From assembly GCA_002633025.1 (NCBI GenBank), contig NMRB01001249.1, forward strand, positions 67,977 to 131,976: a stretch of 64,000 nt of DNA, given 5' to 3'. Positions 33,563-45,049 of this stretch are shown piece after piece. This stretch comes from Notospermus geniculatus. Taxonomy: Eukaryota; Nemertea; Pilidiophora; Heteronemertea; Lineidae. The translations under genes were made by a program, and so were the position numbers. Below the pieces are notes generated by a model. That model was not told the origin of the DNA. It ran no database searches and was given only the letters and a program-made list of their open reading frames with translations. Position 1 is the stretch's first letter; each line of letters opens with the position of its first letter.

Positions 33563-35777
33563 TAGCCACTTTCAGAGTACGTTTCGATACAGCCCCAACA
33601 ACAGTTCCATAAAATGTCCGCCAGTTCCAGAGTACGTTTTCATTCTTCGATAAAGCACTGACAGTTCCACAAAATGTCCGCCTTTGCACAAAACATCTCG
33701 AAAAAGCAACAGTTTCACAAAATGTCCGTAATTTCCTCCGAGTGCGATTGTTAGTTCAAAACATGCTAATGTCAGTTGAGGACGCGAGTTCGTTTCATGA
33801 AGAAAACGTCGTTGTGAGGTTCGACTGCAGCAAAATGAAGTTCCAGCGACTTCCACGAATGAAGGACACGTGTGTTGCTGCCACACACCACACCGGCCGT
33901 ACATCCAGCAGGAACGATGAAACGAAAGAAAAAATTGTTAATATGACGTCTCAGAGGGCGATCAATAGACTTTGCCAACATTTCTAAATGCGGTAATCAA
34001 TGTTTGAAATGGGAATTGATTGCAAACGGCAACTTCAGCAATTTCAAGGTACGGGCACTCACCTCAACTGTTCCTTCCGCCCGATGAGAATGGACGGAAC
34101 ACACCGCACGTCGAATGGTTACATGTATGTGCCGTGGAGCATGTCGCTTCATGGTTCAAATGGCTGTCTGAAAGTAAAAAGCAAATAATGAAGTGATTAT
34201 CCTACACACGCCGCTGTATTAGCACACGAAACCAGCGGCACAACCCACTGCGCCATCTTGGTCCACGAAGATTAGTGCAGGCCACAGAGGGGCAGGGCGA
34301 ATTTGACGAGATCCGGCGAGAAATCTAGACAGCACGAACTTGTCCACAGTCGAAATGAAATTGGCCCACAACACGACTTGATAAGGAACAACCTCGGGGA
34401 AACAATTCTTAGGCCTGTTCTGTCAATTTACTGTTCAAAAAATGCAGAAGTCCTGGGAGGAAGGAGTCCCGTCATAGGCCTCACGGACGGGGTCGACATT
34501 GGTCACGTGATTAATCGTCTATTCACCGAGGACCGCGGGAAACGGTCGAATAGGTCTTTTCTCAGAACAAAAGGGATTCAAATGTTCAAAATCTATTCCC
34601 TCCATTTGTTCTGAGCTCGCAGAAATTTCACAGATTTCTCGAAGAAGCAACCATTTTGCCAAAATTGCATGGAATAGGCCTACATGATTCAAATGGGGTT
34701 GGATTCCAAGAAGGGTAGTAGATGAGCGGTGTTGCTCGTGACTTCAAGCGAGTCGGCCCAATGCCTGGGAGATTTTTAGTGCCTAGGCCTACATGTATGT
34801 GGTGGAATCAAATCGCTTCAGCATGCTCAGAAATGTGGGATTTTTGTGGAGGGACTTTGGTCACGACGCAGAAAAGCCGTTGGACCCGGCAGAACGCCAG
34901 TTGCCGCCGACTCGACAAACTTCCAACAGAAATAGCCCTACTACGAACAAAGTATACTAACCGAATTCACCAGGTTTTTCGAACACACGTCTGGACTCGG
35001 CGAGGTTCACCTTGCGTGTGGCGCGCAGAGCTCCGAAATTGATTCACGAGGACACATTCGTCCGTTTCACGCACAGCCAATCACAGCGAACCTTTCATTT
35101 TGGTAATAAAATGACAATGGATGTACGGGGCTCACTCACGGCGGCCCTTGCTACGTCAAATCCGTGTGGCCAATCACTGCGAAGCCAAGCATTACTGGAT
35201 TGAAATGACGGCGACGAGTTGAGGTTGATTGCGTGTGCAGTTGATCGCGTGTTGTCGATTATGGGGTCAAATTGGTTTTATCGGTGATTTGAATGGGGTG
35301 GAATTCAAAAAGGGGTGCGGTCAGAGTTCCACGTCAGCAACTCTTAGTTAATCACATTAAGTTCAAGGTTAATTTGAAGGATTATTTGGAGGAAGCTTGT
35401 CTTTGCTATTGTTAACAGGAAATCGAAACGCAGGTGGCCTGATGACGGCTCTATTTTTGAGTTATTTTTGGAAAGGCTTAATTTAGTTGGCGGCCCCTGA
35501 CAAATTCTTGATCATACATAAACAAATTTAAATCTGAAACTTCCACCAAAATGCATTGTGGGAAGGAAGAGGGAGGCAGGAACGCTTTGGGAACCGTGTG
35601 GAAGACAATCTGTCAATTGAACCCACTCCCACTGCATAAGAAGAACAAATCATATTTTCCCCATCGTGGGTTCCATAAAAGCAAGCTTCTTCCGAAATCT
35701 AAAACAAAAAGTGCAAGAGAAGTGGACCGACAGAGAAATTAGCCGCTTCGCTATCTGGTCGCGGTGCGCGGCGTTCA

Positions 35778-35915
35778 GGGCCGACCGCACAGAAAGGCCG
35801 ACAGTGCTTTCGGTGCCTATCGGCGGCTTAGTTAATGGGAAAATGCGTTATAACTACATGTAATTGTCGATAGGCGCCGATAGCACTATCAGACTTTCTG
35901 TGCGGTCGACCCAGG
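35778..35915. mobile_element. Foldback/MITE, about 138 bp
   Basis: The arms GGGCCGACCGCACAGAAAGG...CCTATCGG and the inverted GATAGG...CTTTCTGTGCGGTCGACCC are about 45 bases with a few mismatches. Confidence 0.75.
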
Positions 35916-36379
35916 TCATTTGCGTCAAGATACATGGACGACGGGCGAGGCCGATTATTCACATTAAAAAATCCATTTATTAAAATGCAATTGAAAACAT
36001 GACAGTCGGAGTGTGTCGTCACGGGTCACGAACATACATTGACGATTAATATGCCTTCGGGTGATATGCTGATTTCAAATAACACAGCGACGCGACATCC
36101 GACCCTGCGTATAGCATCCACTCCAGAAGTGTCGTTGATACCTTCGTTTACGTAACATGCGGTTAAGAAACCAGCATCTCTGCTTGTGACGAAGCTTCGG
36201 TTGACACCAATACTACAAGAGGACACACGCCCGTCACCCTTCTCTCTTATCTCCCCGAGTGGTTTTCTAAATCCCCTCATGACGAAATTCTCAGTGATTA
36301 TCCCACTGGTCCCAGCTTATCATGGACACCTGAATCGAAAACTCCATAGCAACTAGTTCCAAAGACAAGGGACCTGGTA

Positions 36380-37057
36380 CTAACTGTCCTTCTTCGGAGT
36401 GATCGGAGAGTTGCTCGTCCGAACATCCTGTTCGATCCCGTAGCGACAGTTGCAGACACCATTGGTATCAAAGTAAAGCCGTTTGGTCGTCAAATCTCTT
36501 TGAAAGCCAACCTCCTCAGTGAGAATCTGGCCGAGGTCGCTGATCGTGAATGTAGCTAGATGGGTGTTCTCTTTGCGGATATTGACGTAAATCTCTCCGC
36601 AGAAGTAGCTCCGTATCCGAAACCTTCCGTCGTACTCGTCATCCCTGACGACTAACTCCACCGTGGTGCAAGTGCGCGGTGGGACGTTCACGGTCGTGTT
36701 CAATGTCCACACAACCTCCTGTTCCTTAGTCGTCTGCACGCTTTTTTCGAAGCATATTTCGCTAGAAATTCCAAGGCTTGCTTCCAGTGCAGGCGGCGCA
36801 ATCTTTACCTCAAAGCTCCCGCCGTATCGAAAGCCATCCGTGATAGTCAGCGCGATGCTTGATCGCGTCCGCCTCTCAGTTGAGATATCGTAATGCAGTT
36901 CCCCGTCCGTCGTGTTGTTGTAGTTTGATTTGAACAAAACGGAATATCGGGGTGAGCACGTCCCAAGACCGCTCTTTTCTTGTTCATAAATCGCCTTTTC
37001 GTGCTCTANTTTTGAGGTCGATTTCTTTTCATGATCCTTACGTATCAAATTACCCAT
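36380..37057 (-). CDS. Aerolysin-fold protein (ETX/MTX2, natterin-like), intronless
   Basis: Open frame of 225 residues from ATG 37057 to TAG 36380, with no intron. The central 130 residues look like the aerolysin-family pore-forming module: an N-terminal strand with SNYNNTTDGEL; 'TDGFRYGGSFEVKI' followed by PP and an alternating polar/hydrophobic stretch where the membrane-insertion hairpin lies; then EVVWTLNTTVNVPP and TTVELVV, the W...VPPxT...V pattern shared by the ETX/MTX2 and natterin families; then a last Cys-bearing strand pair. Animal relatives act in defence or in endolysosomal membranes. There is no signal peptide; the protein begins with Met-Gly and a charged segment. No lectin or other binding domain is attached, so it is shorter than most natterins. 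One N at about 37009 leaves one residue undefined. A missing upstream exon cannot be excluded. Confidence 0.72.
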   Translation of the reverse strand: MGNLIRKDHEKKSTSKXEHEKAIYEQEKSGLGTCSPRYSVLFKSNYNNTTDGELHYDISTERRTRSSIALTITDGFRYGGSFEVKIAPPALEASLGISSEICFEKSVQTTKEQEVVWTLNTTVNVPPRTCTTVELVVRDDEYDGRFRIRSYFCGEIYVNIRKENTHLATFTISDLGQILTEEVGFQRDLTTKRLYFDTNGVCNCRYGIEQDVRTSNSPITPKKDS

Positions 37058-40000
37058 GTGGGGAGTTTCATGCTTTCTTGAAGAAGTGAAAGACTCTGGC
37101 GAAAATCAACCCTTAACCGCTGTACTACTAGCACAACCATCTAAAGACGTTCCCATGGGTAATCGTGTTACCGGCGTTCCACTGTTTTTACAAATAATAC
37201 AAGAATTCGCTGGCACGTTCTGCGATTCAGGAACAAGAATTTGAAAAGATGAGAAAGAAGTTATTTGGATGAAAATCCCACGACAGAGAAGGTGAGACCA
37301 AAGATCGAGACCTACTATATGTGAGAAGCGAGATGGAGTACTTCACACTCCCACTATGTACGTACTTGCAAATCCATCAAAAATTCAATGTCACGACCCA
37401 ACCACTCTACTCTGGACCTTCACCGAGATGTAAAACGCTTTCTCGTGAGATCAGAATGAAAACGAGTGCATCGCCTAAAATTCGGGTTTTTCAAGTCGGA
37501 GATCGTTTTACCACACTCAGGCGGTCTCTTCGTTTTCCCGAGTGAGTACCGGTCTTTCCTCTGGAAAACCGCGTTGTACTTGATGACAAAATTAAGGAAA
37601 TCATGTGGAGTATGAGTCGGGACCTCTCTGCTGAGGACATCAAAGACCAACGAGAAGCCCAACAAGTGACAAAGTTACCCTCCTGTGATGAATTGATTTG
37701 TGCGTGATGCGTGCAACATCGATTATGATAAATATTTCACAGATGATGGACGCTGAGGGATTCTTCCCTAAATATAGCAACCACCCACGCATAGAAGTTG
37801 GGTGTTTTATCTCCCTCTCAGGGTCAGATGACCTCTCATTGTGCAGCCAATCAAAATCGACAGCTGGTGGAACTGCCTTCGGGTTGAGGCATCAAGACAA
37901 ACACCTCAAAATCTCAAAATTAGTTGGATTTAGCAGATGGCCTGTTCTGTACCACAGTATCTTCTCACCACTTGTTCAACTTCACATTTTAGGAATGGAA
38001 CTATATTCAGACACCATCTGTCGAAATTCCAGAGCAACATTTAGCAACTGGAAAATGATCGGTCGACCTTAAAATGATCCCATAGAATTCGCAGATTTTC
38101 CACATTATAAAAGGATCCTATACCTTTCTAAGAGAGGGGCGGTTTAGTTCAGTTTGATCGCCCTGGAGTTTAGCCTGCTTCACCGTTCCCCCACCCTGAG
38201 GTATTTAGTGGTTCTTCATGCTCGCTCCTCCGTCCCCACCGCATAAATTTGGCGAAGGAAGCGAGCGCCAAGAACCTCCGATATGCTCAGGACGGTTCTC
38301 CCAGTACCTGCTCTCGTTTGCTAATGCAACATTAATCTCATCGGTGTTGAAGGTTTCATTAAACAGTTTCACGTATGTTTCATATCGATCTAATGTTCTC
38401 ACCTGCCTGGGCTGTTTTTGTAGACAGGAAGCATTATTTGTTTGTGGCTTGGATTGATAGAATTCATGCCCGCAGGTTTTACAATCCGGACCAGCCAGTA
38501 TCGATCTGAGTTTTTATACATGTATTTTGTTTGTGGTTTATGGCGGGATGCTGAGCACATGTTTCAGAAGTTGCGGTGGTGTTAGTATATTTGTTCAGCT
38601 TACTATAACTGCGGAAAGTAACGGAACATTCATACTCAACAAAATGTATCATCTAATATAGGGAGTATTAACCATTAGTTGCGTACAGGTGTAAAAGCAG
38701 TGGTAAAGCCCTACGAAATGCAAGTCAGAATAGAAGTTAGAAAGTGTCATGTCAAGTTTTAATCCAACGGTGATAGTTTTTTTACCACTTCCCGCCACTA
38801 AATAATTGCTTCTCCGACTCCGCGCCCGTCACTGCTCTTGTCTCCATTACGCCATTACCCATTACGCGATTGACAATTTCGGAGTTTGGGCTCCTGAGGC
38901 ACATTAATTACCATTTTTTTTATTATAACACGAAAAAGGTTTTGTACGTTGGCACTTTGCGTTGCATTGAAAGTCTGGCTGAAGCAATCAAAGAAGATGA
39001 TTCTTCGCGCTTCCTTATGATGTTGACGTCCGGAGAGACTTGCGTCACCATCAATAATGAATCCTCGGGCTTCTATCGATTGTCCACACCCGAGATTAGA
39101 CCGTCTGCCCCTCACAATGTGGCCAATCGTTCCCTTTTCCCTTGATCCCATCTCTATCTCCATCTCATCCGACTTTCGCCAACTTTCTGAAAGGTTCTCA
39201 TCAAACGTTTGTAAGTCTGACTATAGTTTGATTATTAGAAGTTTCGGACGACCCAAATAAGTTCCAATTCGTTGCAGAATTAGCCGCTTGGTTCTTCGCG
39301 TTCGATCACATAGAAATAACACAAGCCACTGCCCCTTTAAAGCTGCAGTGATGTTTGAACAGACTGTTCGGCACAGCTGCCCGATGGATTTAACAGCTGT
39401 TTGCCGGACGGATGCTTAACTTAAAAGCTTTTTACCAGGAGAAAGCTTACATGCTTCATAACAAGACTAACCCTCTGGCTAATAATACAATGTTGGACTA
39501 TTCTGAGTCTAAGTAGCAGCCGGCGCGTGGCTCCTCTACTACGAATGCTGCGTTTCGCTTTCACTAAGAGATGCTTAGATGTTCTCTTTCGCTTGATCTG
39601 CTGCATCATGCGAAATGGTTACATAACCCTGCATCATTTTGCGACTGGCGTTGACAGCCGACCAAAAGCGTCTCACTTCATGTCACAGCGACCTGCCTCT
39701 CTGTTCTCATTTATTGTTGTCTCAAACTACCCATGACAACAATGGCAATGCAACACCATGGACCACTCGCGTGTCGTCCGTTCCGACTACTGGTACCTCG
39801 TTTATTGACATTCTCCTATCTCATATGTAATCAGCCGAACGAATCGATATTAACAACATGACGAATAGGTTAATCTATTCAGTATACATGTAAACTCTCC
39901 GTGTTTCGTCACGATATAAGTGGCTTATTTAGCACAAATTTATGGCGTAAATATTGAGTATAGGAAAGTAGCGATGTGGTCACGTCTGCGAGTACAGAGG

Positions 40001-42360
40001 AATATTTGCAACTAGTTCCCCAAGTCAATGTTTTTTTGGGACATCCCATACGAGAAGATTGCAGACGCGCTGAAATGACCAACACCTTTGTGCGAGAAGT
40101 GGACGAGACGCTGAGTGGATTACGACAAATTGGGGAACAATAGAAATGCCTAACAATATCACGATATCAAGATGTTATCGTTAGCGTTCGGACAAATGGG
40201 AAAATAACGACTTTTTATCACATATGTTCAACTTAAAACGAGACGCGCAATAACATTTGACATGCGATGGATCAATTATCACAATTTACTTTGATACTCT
40301 TTACATTTAAGTGGTCTACATCTGCTCTCTTGGGTCTTATCAGGGGTGCGCAACTTTGCGAGGTGGCCGGAGCAATTTCTTCCTCTGTGTGGTCACGCAA
40401 AGAGGGTTGCTGTTATTGGTGTTAACTGTCCCTAATCGACCGCTCTATATTAGTGTGGCAGAAATGGTAGTCTTTCGCAACAGTGGTTCGGGTATTATAG
40501 TACTGCCCTCGTGACGGATTAGTGAATTATGTAACATGATATCGACATGTTAGATCGTCGCTACCATTACCTCCAGCACCCTTCCAAAGCTTTGTATCGT
40601 ATTTTACCTCTACGTTTAGTATTTCTTGAACCCCCATTTCGTTCACTATTCAGTGCACACGCCTACTACCCTCCTTTGATGTTTGAGATGACTTCAGTGT
40701 ATGTATCCACAGTGCTTTGTAATACATACATGTACCAGCAAAAATTAACTAGCTAGCGTCGTTCGCGTATGAATTTTTGATCCAAATCTAGTGCGTTTTC
40801 CCCAACACCACATGCAAGTATACACCGACACATTGGTAAACATGGCTGCCATTTCTTGTAGCCCTTAATAATTTATGCGATAAACGTTTACTCATAGATT
40901 CTACTCTCTTTGTTTTCCTCTTTTTATTGACGATGGTATACCTCAGAATAAAGCCACCTGCTTGCGTTCTAGATAGTTTGAGGAAAACGAACACAAGGAA
41001 TAAGGATTTCGTCCCTTATGACGGCCAGAAACGGCCATGAAAATTGCTTTACGTTGTTTGCGACTAATGGCGACCAACAAGCAACAAGAACAGCCCAGTA
41101 CCAGTGATGATGCCATTATTCATCATTCTATGATCCCTGTTTTGTGATTTTATCACGGAGAGATCAATAGTCGAAGATCTATTGCCGATTGCCTGTCACT
41201 TTAATGCGAAAAATGCAGAACGATTGGAAGATTCATGTCACAACTGTTTGCAGAATCTAATGTATACAATGCTAGTGTTGCATTAGATGCAAAATGGAAT
41301 TGACCTAGCTGATCTGTGAATAAGTTAGTGTACACATTGTATATGTTTTACATCCGCTCTGAACATCATTGAGTAATTTCCCCGTTAAATGAAGTGGGTC
41401 AAATTTCCTCTAATTTGATGCTCTATCTTATACAAATGACATCACTCATTTTTCATCATGTCTGACAATATGTATGTCAATTGATCGGAAGCTTCATGAA
41501 CTATGATAAACATACATGTACTTTCTTGCTAGACACAGGTCAGTTCACCAGACTGTTTCACTTTCCAATAATGGTGCAAAAATGACTCAATTTCAGAATA
41601 CTGATATAAATACAGTCAAATCTATTAATTTCATGGAGAACGATATTTTTGCCAAAAGAAATGTTGTAGATTTGTGCCGGTAGTTTACGATTGCGACGTC
41701 TGTCAGACAGACATAGATGCGAAGTCTCTTTTTGTTTGAACAGACCTCATTTTGTGGGAAAGATTTCCAAATTAGTCTGATAACATATTTTTCTTCAGAA
41801 CTACGTGTTTTCATTGCATTAAGGGTTCAGGATAGGCAAGAGGGAAGAATGGAATGTGTTGTGAGTTGGTAACTTACCTTGGTAATCATTTGTATCCTAA
41901 TTATCAAAAGCTTGTAATACAATCGCTTCTGAACATATCCCTTCCACTGTTCACAAATTGTGAAGCTACTGCTTCATTCCAATGTCACACGCAGAATTAA
42001 GTGCTCCTCAACTAAGGCAGAGAACATACAAATATCAGTCTTCCATGCCTTCTGCATAAATTAGGATGTACACGTGACAATTATCAGCCAATCAAGTGGA
42101 TGTGCTTTTGGAGCAGAAGCATGACGTCATGTTCTCTCCTTGGTGGGAGTACCAAATGGGTGTGGTTTTGTCTGAGAAGGAACTGGGTTTGATATGCGGT
42201 AAGGTTTCTCCAGAATTAGTCTTGGGCATTCAAAGGGGAGGCATACTAGTACTTGGTTATTCTAAAAAAAACTATGAATCCTACCGTTGGCAATTTTTAT
42301 GTGCAAACCTGGAGACTTAAGGATTTAAATTACATTTCACCGTCATGTATACACAATGTC
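37058..42360. other. Intergenic, no gene recognised
   Basis: About 5.3 kb. A frame at 37321-37704 reads coding-like on the plus strand but is interrupted by TGA near 37546 and matches nothing I know. The remainder shows scattered short open frames and no repeats of note. Confidence 0.45.
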
Positions 42361-42649
42361 TTAAAGCCCCACTGTATTGAATTTTACGATAATTTCAAAA
42401 TGTTAGGAGAGAGCACAAAGAGGTCTCATAGCCTTGTGAAGGTCCCCAAAATGGTTGTCTGATACTAGTGATACGTACTTCAGAGAATGAAGGCCTATTT
42501 TTCAGCACACATTAGAAAAAACGACAGGGAGAGCTCCAATGTATTCAGATGGAGCGCAGTACATTTTACACTACGCTGACGTCGTGCACTGACGTCGAGA
42601 ATCGCGGCGATGATTTGCGTTTTTCAAATTCAATACAGTGGGGCTTTAA
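42361..42649. mobile_element. TTAA-flanked MITE (piggyBac type), 289 bp
   Basis: TTAA is followed by AGCCCCACTGTATTGAATTT, and the right end is its exact complement followed by TTAA (42646-42649). A TTAA target duplication is the signature of piggyBac elements. The 281-bp interior has no coding capacity, so it needs a transposase from elsewhere. Confidence 0.85.
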
Positions 42650-42654
42650 CAGTA

Positions 42655-43197
42655 GCATTTTTGAGAAAATAAATAAACTAAATAAAAAACTAATAAACAA
42701 AATAATAAGAAATAAATAAAAATAAACGAATATATAAATAGATAATGAGTAGAAATAATAAATATAAAAGTAAATACAAAAGTAAAAAAATAAATAAATA
42801 AAATAAAACAAATAACTAAAATAAATCAAATCATAAAATAAATAACATGAATGAAATAAATAAAAAAATTAACACAATAATAAATGAAATAAAATAAACG
42901 AAAATACGATAAAATAAAATATAAAATAGAAGTAATGAAATATAAAAGTAGAAAAATAAACTATATAGATTATTTAAAATATAAATAAAATATATAAAAT
43001 TAACGAAATAAAATTAATAAATAAAAAAATGATAAATACAAATAAATAAATAAAAGTATTAAAGTAAATAAATAAATAAATAAAATAAAATTACATAGAA
43101 AATGAATAAAATAAATAAATAAATAAAAGTATTAAAATAAATTTAATAAATAAAATAAAGTTATAAAATTAATAATGGAAATAAACAAATAAAATCC
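42655..43197. repeat. AT-rich simple-sequence tract (AAATA-like)
   Basis: About 540 bases of imperfect AAATAAATA repeats on the plus strand. The apparent minus-strand Phe/Tyr-rich protein is a translation of the repeat. Confidence 0.93.
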
Positions 43198-43475
43198 AAA
43201 GGTAAAAGCCAAAGAGGAAAAGCCAAAGAGAAAAGGCCAAACAGCTAAAGCCAAACAGAAAAGCCAAAGAGAAAAGGCCAAACAGGTATTAAGCCAAAGA
43301 GGAAAAGCCAAACAGGAAAAGCCAAAGGAAAAGCTAAACAGGATAAAGCCAAACAGGAAAAAGCCAAAAGGAAAATAGCCAAAAACAAAACCAGCCAAAA
43401 ACAAAACCAACCAAAAGCACAACAAGCCAAAGGCAAAACAAGCCAAAAACAAGAAAAACCAACGGCAAAAACAAG
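43198..43475. repeat. Purine-rich minisatellite of AGCCAAA units
   Basis: Units such as AGCCAAAGAGGAAA, AGCCAAACAGGAAA and AGCCAAAAACAAAACC, 10-17 bases each, recur over 20 times with almost no T on the plus strand. They adjoin the AT-rich tract. The minus-strand W/F/L-rich frames are repeat translations. Confidence 0.92.
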
Positions 43476-43886
43476 GGACGTGCATCAACACCACCCAACA
43501 ATGCGCCGAGCGTTTTTGTAATATATCCATTTGAAACTTGAACAGTTATTTGGTCCAGGTCACGGGCATGCATAATTAATTAGCTGCAGTTTCATTTACT
43601 CAGTTGCGTATACATTACGTCGTGTTCGTTGAAATATGAAAAACTGAGCCGACAGTTTTTCGTTATTTTGAACCCTTTTCATTCAATGTATCGAAATCGC
43701 CAAAAGACATCTCTGTAACAATTTTTTTAGCTCTACATGACGACGGAATTAAAGTTAAGATAGGTTGCGTTTAATCCATAATTTAACCATGTGATTTGCC
43801 GTTTATACATAGATATGGGCAGTTATGTCCGCAAAAAATCAGCGCACATTTCTAACTCGGAGACACTGGGTTGGCGACACCTTTTT

Positions 43887-44062
43887 GAACATCAACTGTT
43901 TGGTCCGAGGACCCGATACAAGCTTTCGACACTTACCAGCAGGCCCTAATGTGTCTTCATCAGTGTGAAGACACTTACCGGTAGGCCCTAATGTGTCTTC
44001 ATCAGTGTGAAGACAGTGTCAAAAGCTTTTATCGGGTCCTCGCACCAAACAGTTGATCTTCA
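43887..44062. mobile_element. MITE with 45-bp TIRs and an internal duplication
   Basis: The arms GAACATCAACTGTTTGGTCC...CGACAC and the complement ending ...AACAGTTGATCTTC are imperfectly inverted. The interior is a direct duplication of AGGCCCTAATGTGTCTTCATCAGTGTGAAGACA, about 48 bases per unit. Confidence 0.8.
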
Positions 44063-44771
44063 ACAATTGATCATTTTTTCATGAAGTGGCATCTTGATTG
44101 GTGTATAGTGCTTGGAGGAATTCCTCCAAGATTAGTGTCTGTCAATTTCGAAGAGAATATCTCAGTGTCTTCTTGGATGGTTTCCAAGGTCTTCATTTTT
44201 AATATACCCTTCTGAACCACAGTCGAAGTATCGGTTCCGAGTCTTGCAAGTTATCATTGTTTGAGCCATAGACCCACACCGGAACCTCCCATAGGCTATA
44301 CCGGTAAGTGGACACCTCTGCCTCAAGGACACCAACCTTCAATCCAATCTGTCCATTTCTATTGATTTCTGACCATTGTAACCAGGGCATCTGTCAAAAA
44401 TTAAGGACATTTGAACTGTATGAAATACAAAACCAGGACACACTGACTGAAATAAGGAGAAACCTCACTCTATCAACTAGGATCTCACAATACTGGAGAT
44501 AACAATCAGTTTGAACAATGTCAACAAGATATGAAACAAGAAAACAACATAATTCCATAAGCTTTCATCTTTTAAAATATATTTTAATTCTGGTATTAGC
44601 ACTTCTTTAATATTCAGACAGAACATACGTAGCATGTACACCATGCTGCTGATACAGTGATCAGGGACTTTTAGGAATCTATCCTGACCATTTGGCACCT
44701 GACAATAAATACATGTAGCATTAAGGCTCCTTATTAGGAGAAAAGCCCTCACGGGGCCAAGACAGTCCAAT

Positions 44772-45049
44772 TTATTTCTTCTGGTATAAGAAATCAGTTG
44801 CGGCAATGAATCCAGCCTCAAATTCATCATCCGAGAAGCGCTTCACAGACTCTCGAGCCGTTGTACGAATCTCCAAACGTTCCTCTTCGGACATGTTGAA
44901 AACTGTTTCCATGGCAGTGGCATATGATTCCTCATCACTCGCTAAAAAGCCAGTCTTTCTTCCATTGTATTCAATAACAATGTCAAGTTTCGGCCCGCCA
45001 GAGTTGTGTGCTAAGATCACTGTGCCAGCAGCCATGCACTCCACCACAC
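44772..45049 (-). CDS. ALG11: ALG11 exon 4 (C-terminus)
   Basis: Starts after TCTCTTTCAG, completes the Gly of FGIG and continues [19 protein letters not shown] to the stop TAA at 44772. It provides the second Glu of EX7E. Confidence 0.95.

Larger units (their letters stand above)
31850..36379. other. Intergenic, no gene recognised
   Basis: About 4.5 kb holding short tandem repeats (33505-33562), CRE/DR1-like motifs (33107-33129) and a foldback (35778-35915). The many 60-110 codon open frames on both strands lack recognisable domains. Confidence 0.45.

Noticed and set aside
33378-33653. Frame with HQMF repeats
   Set aside because: The repeat is a 12-bp DNA tandem; the flanks show no protein similarity.
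43132-43573. Hydrophobic minus-strand frames (Phe/Leu/Trp)
   Set aside because: Translation of the purine-rich satellite; not a membrane protein.
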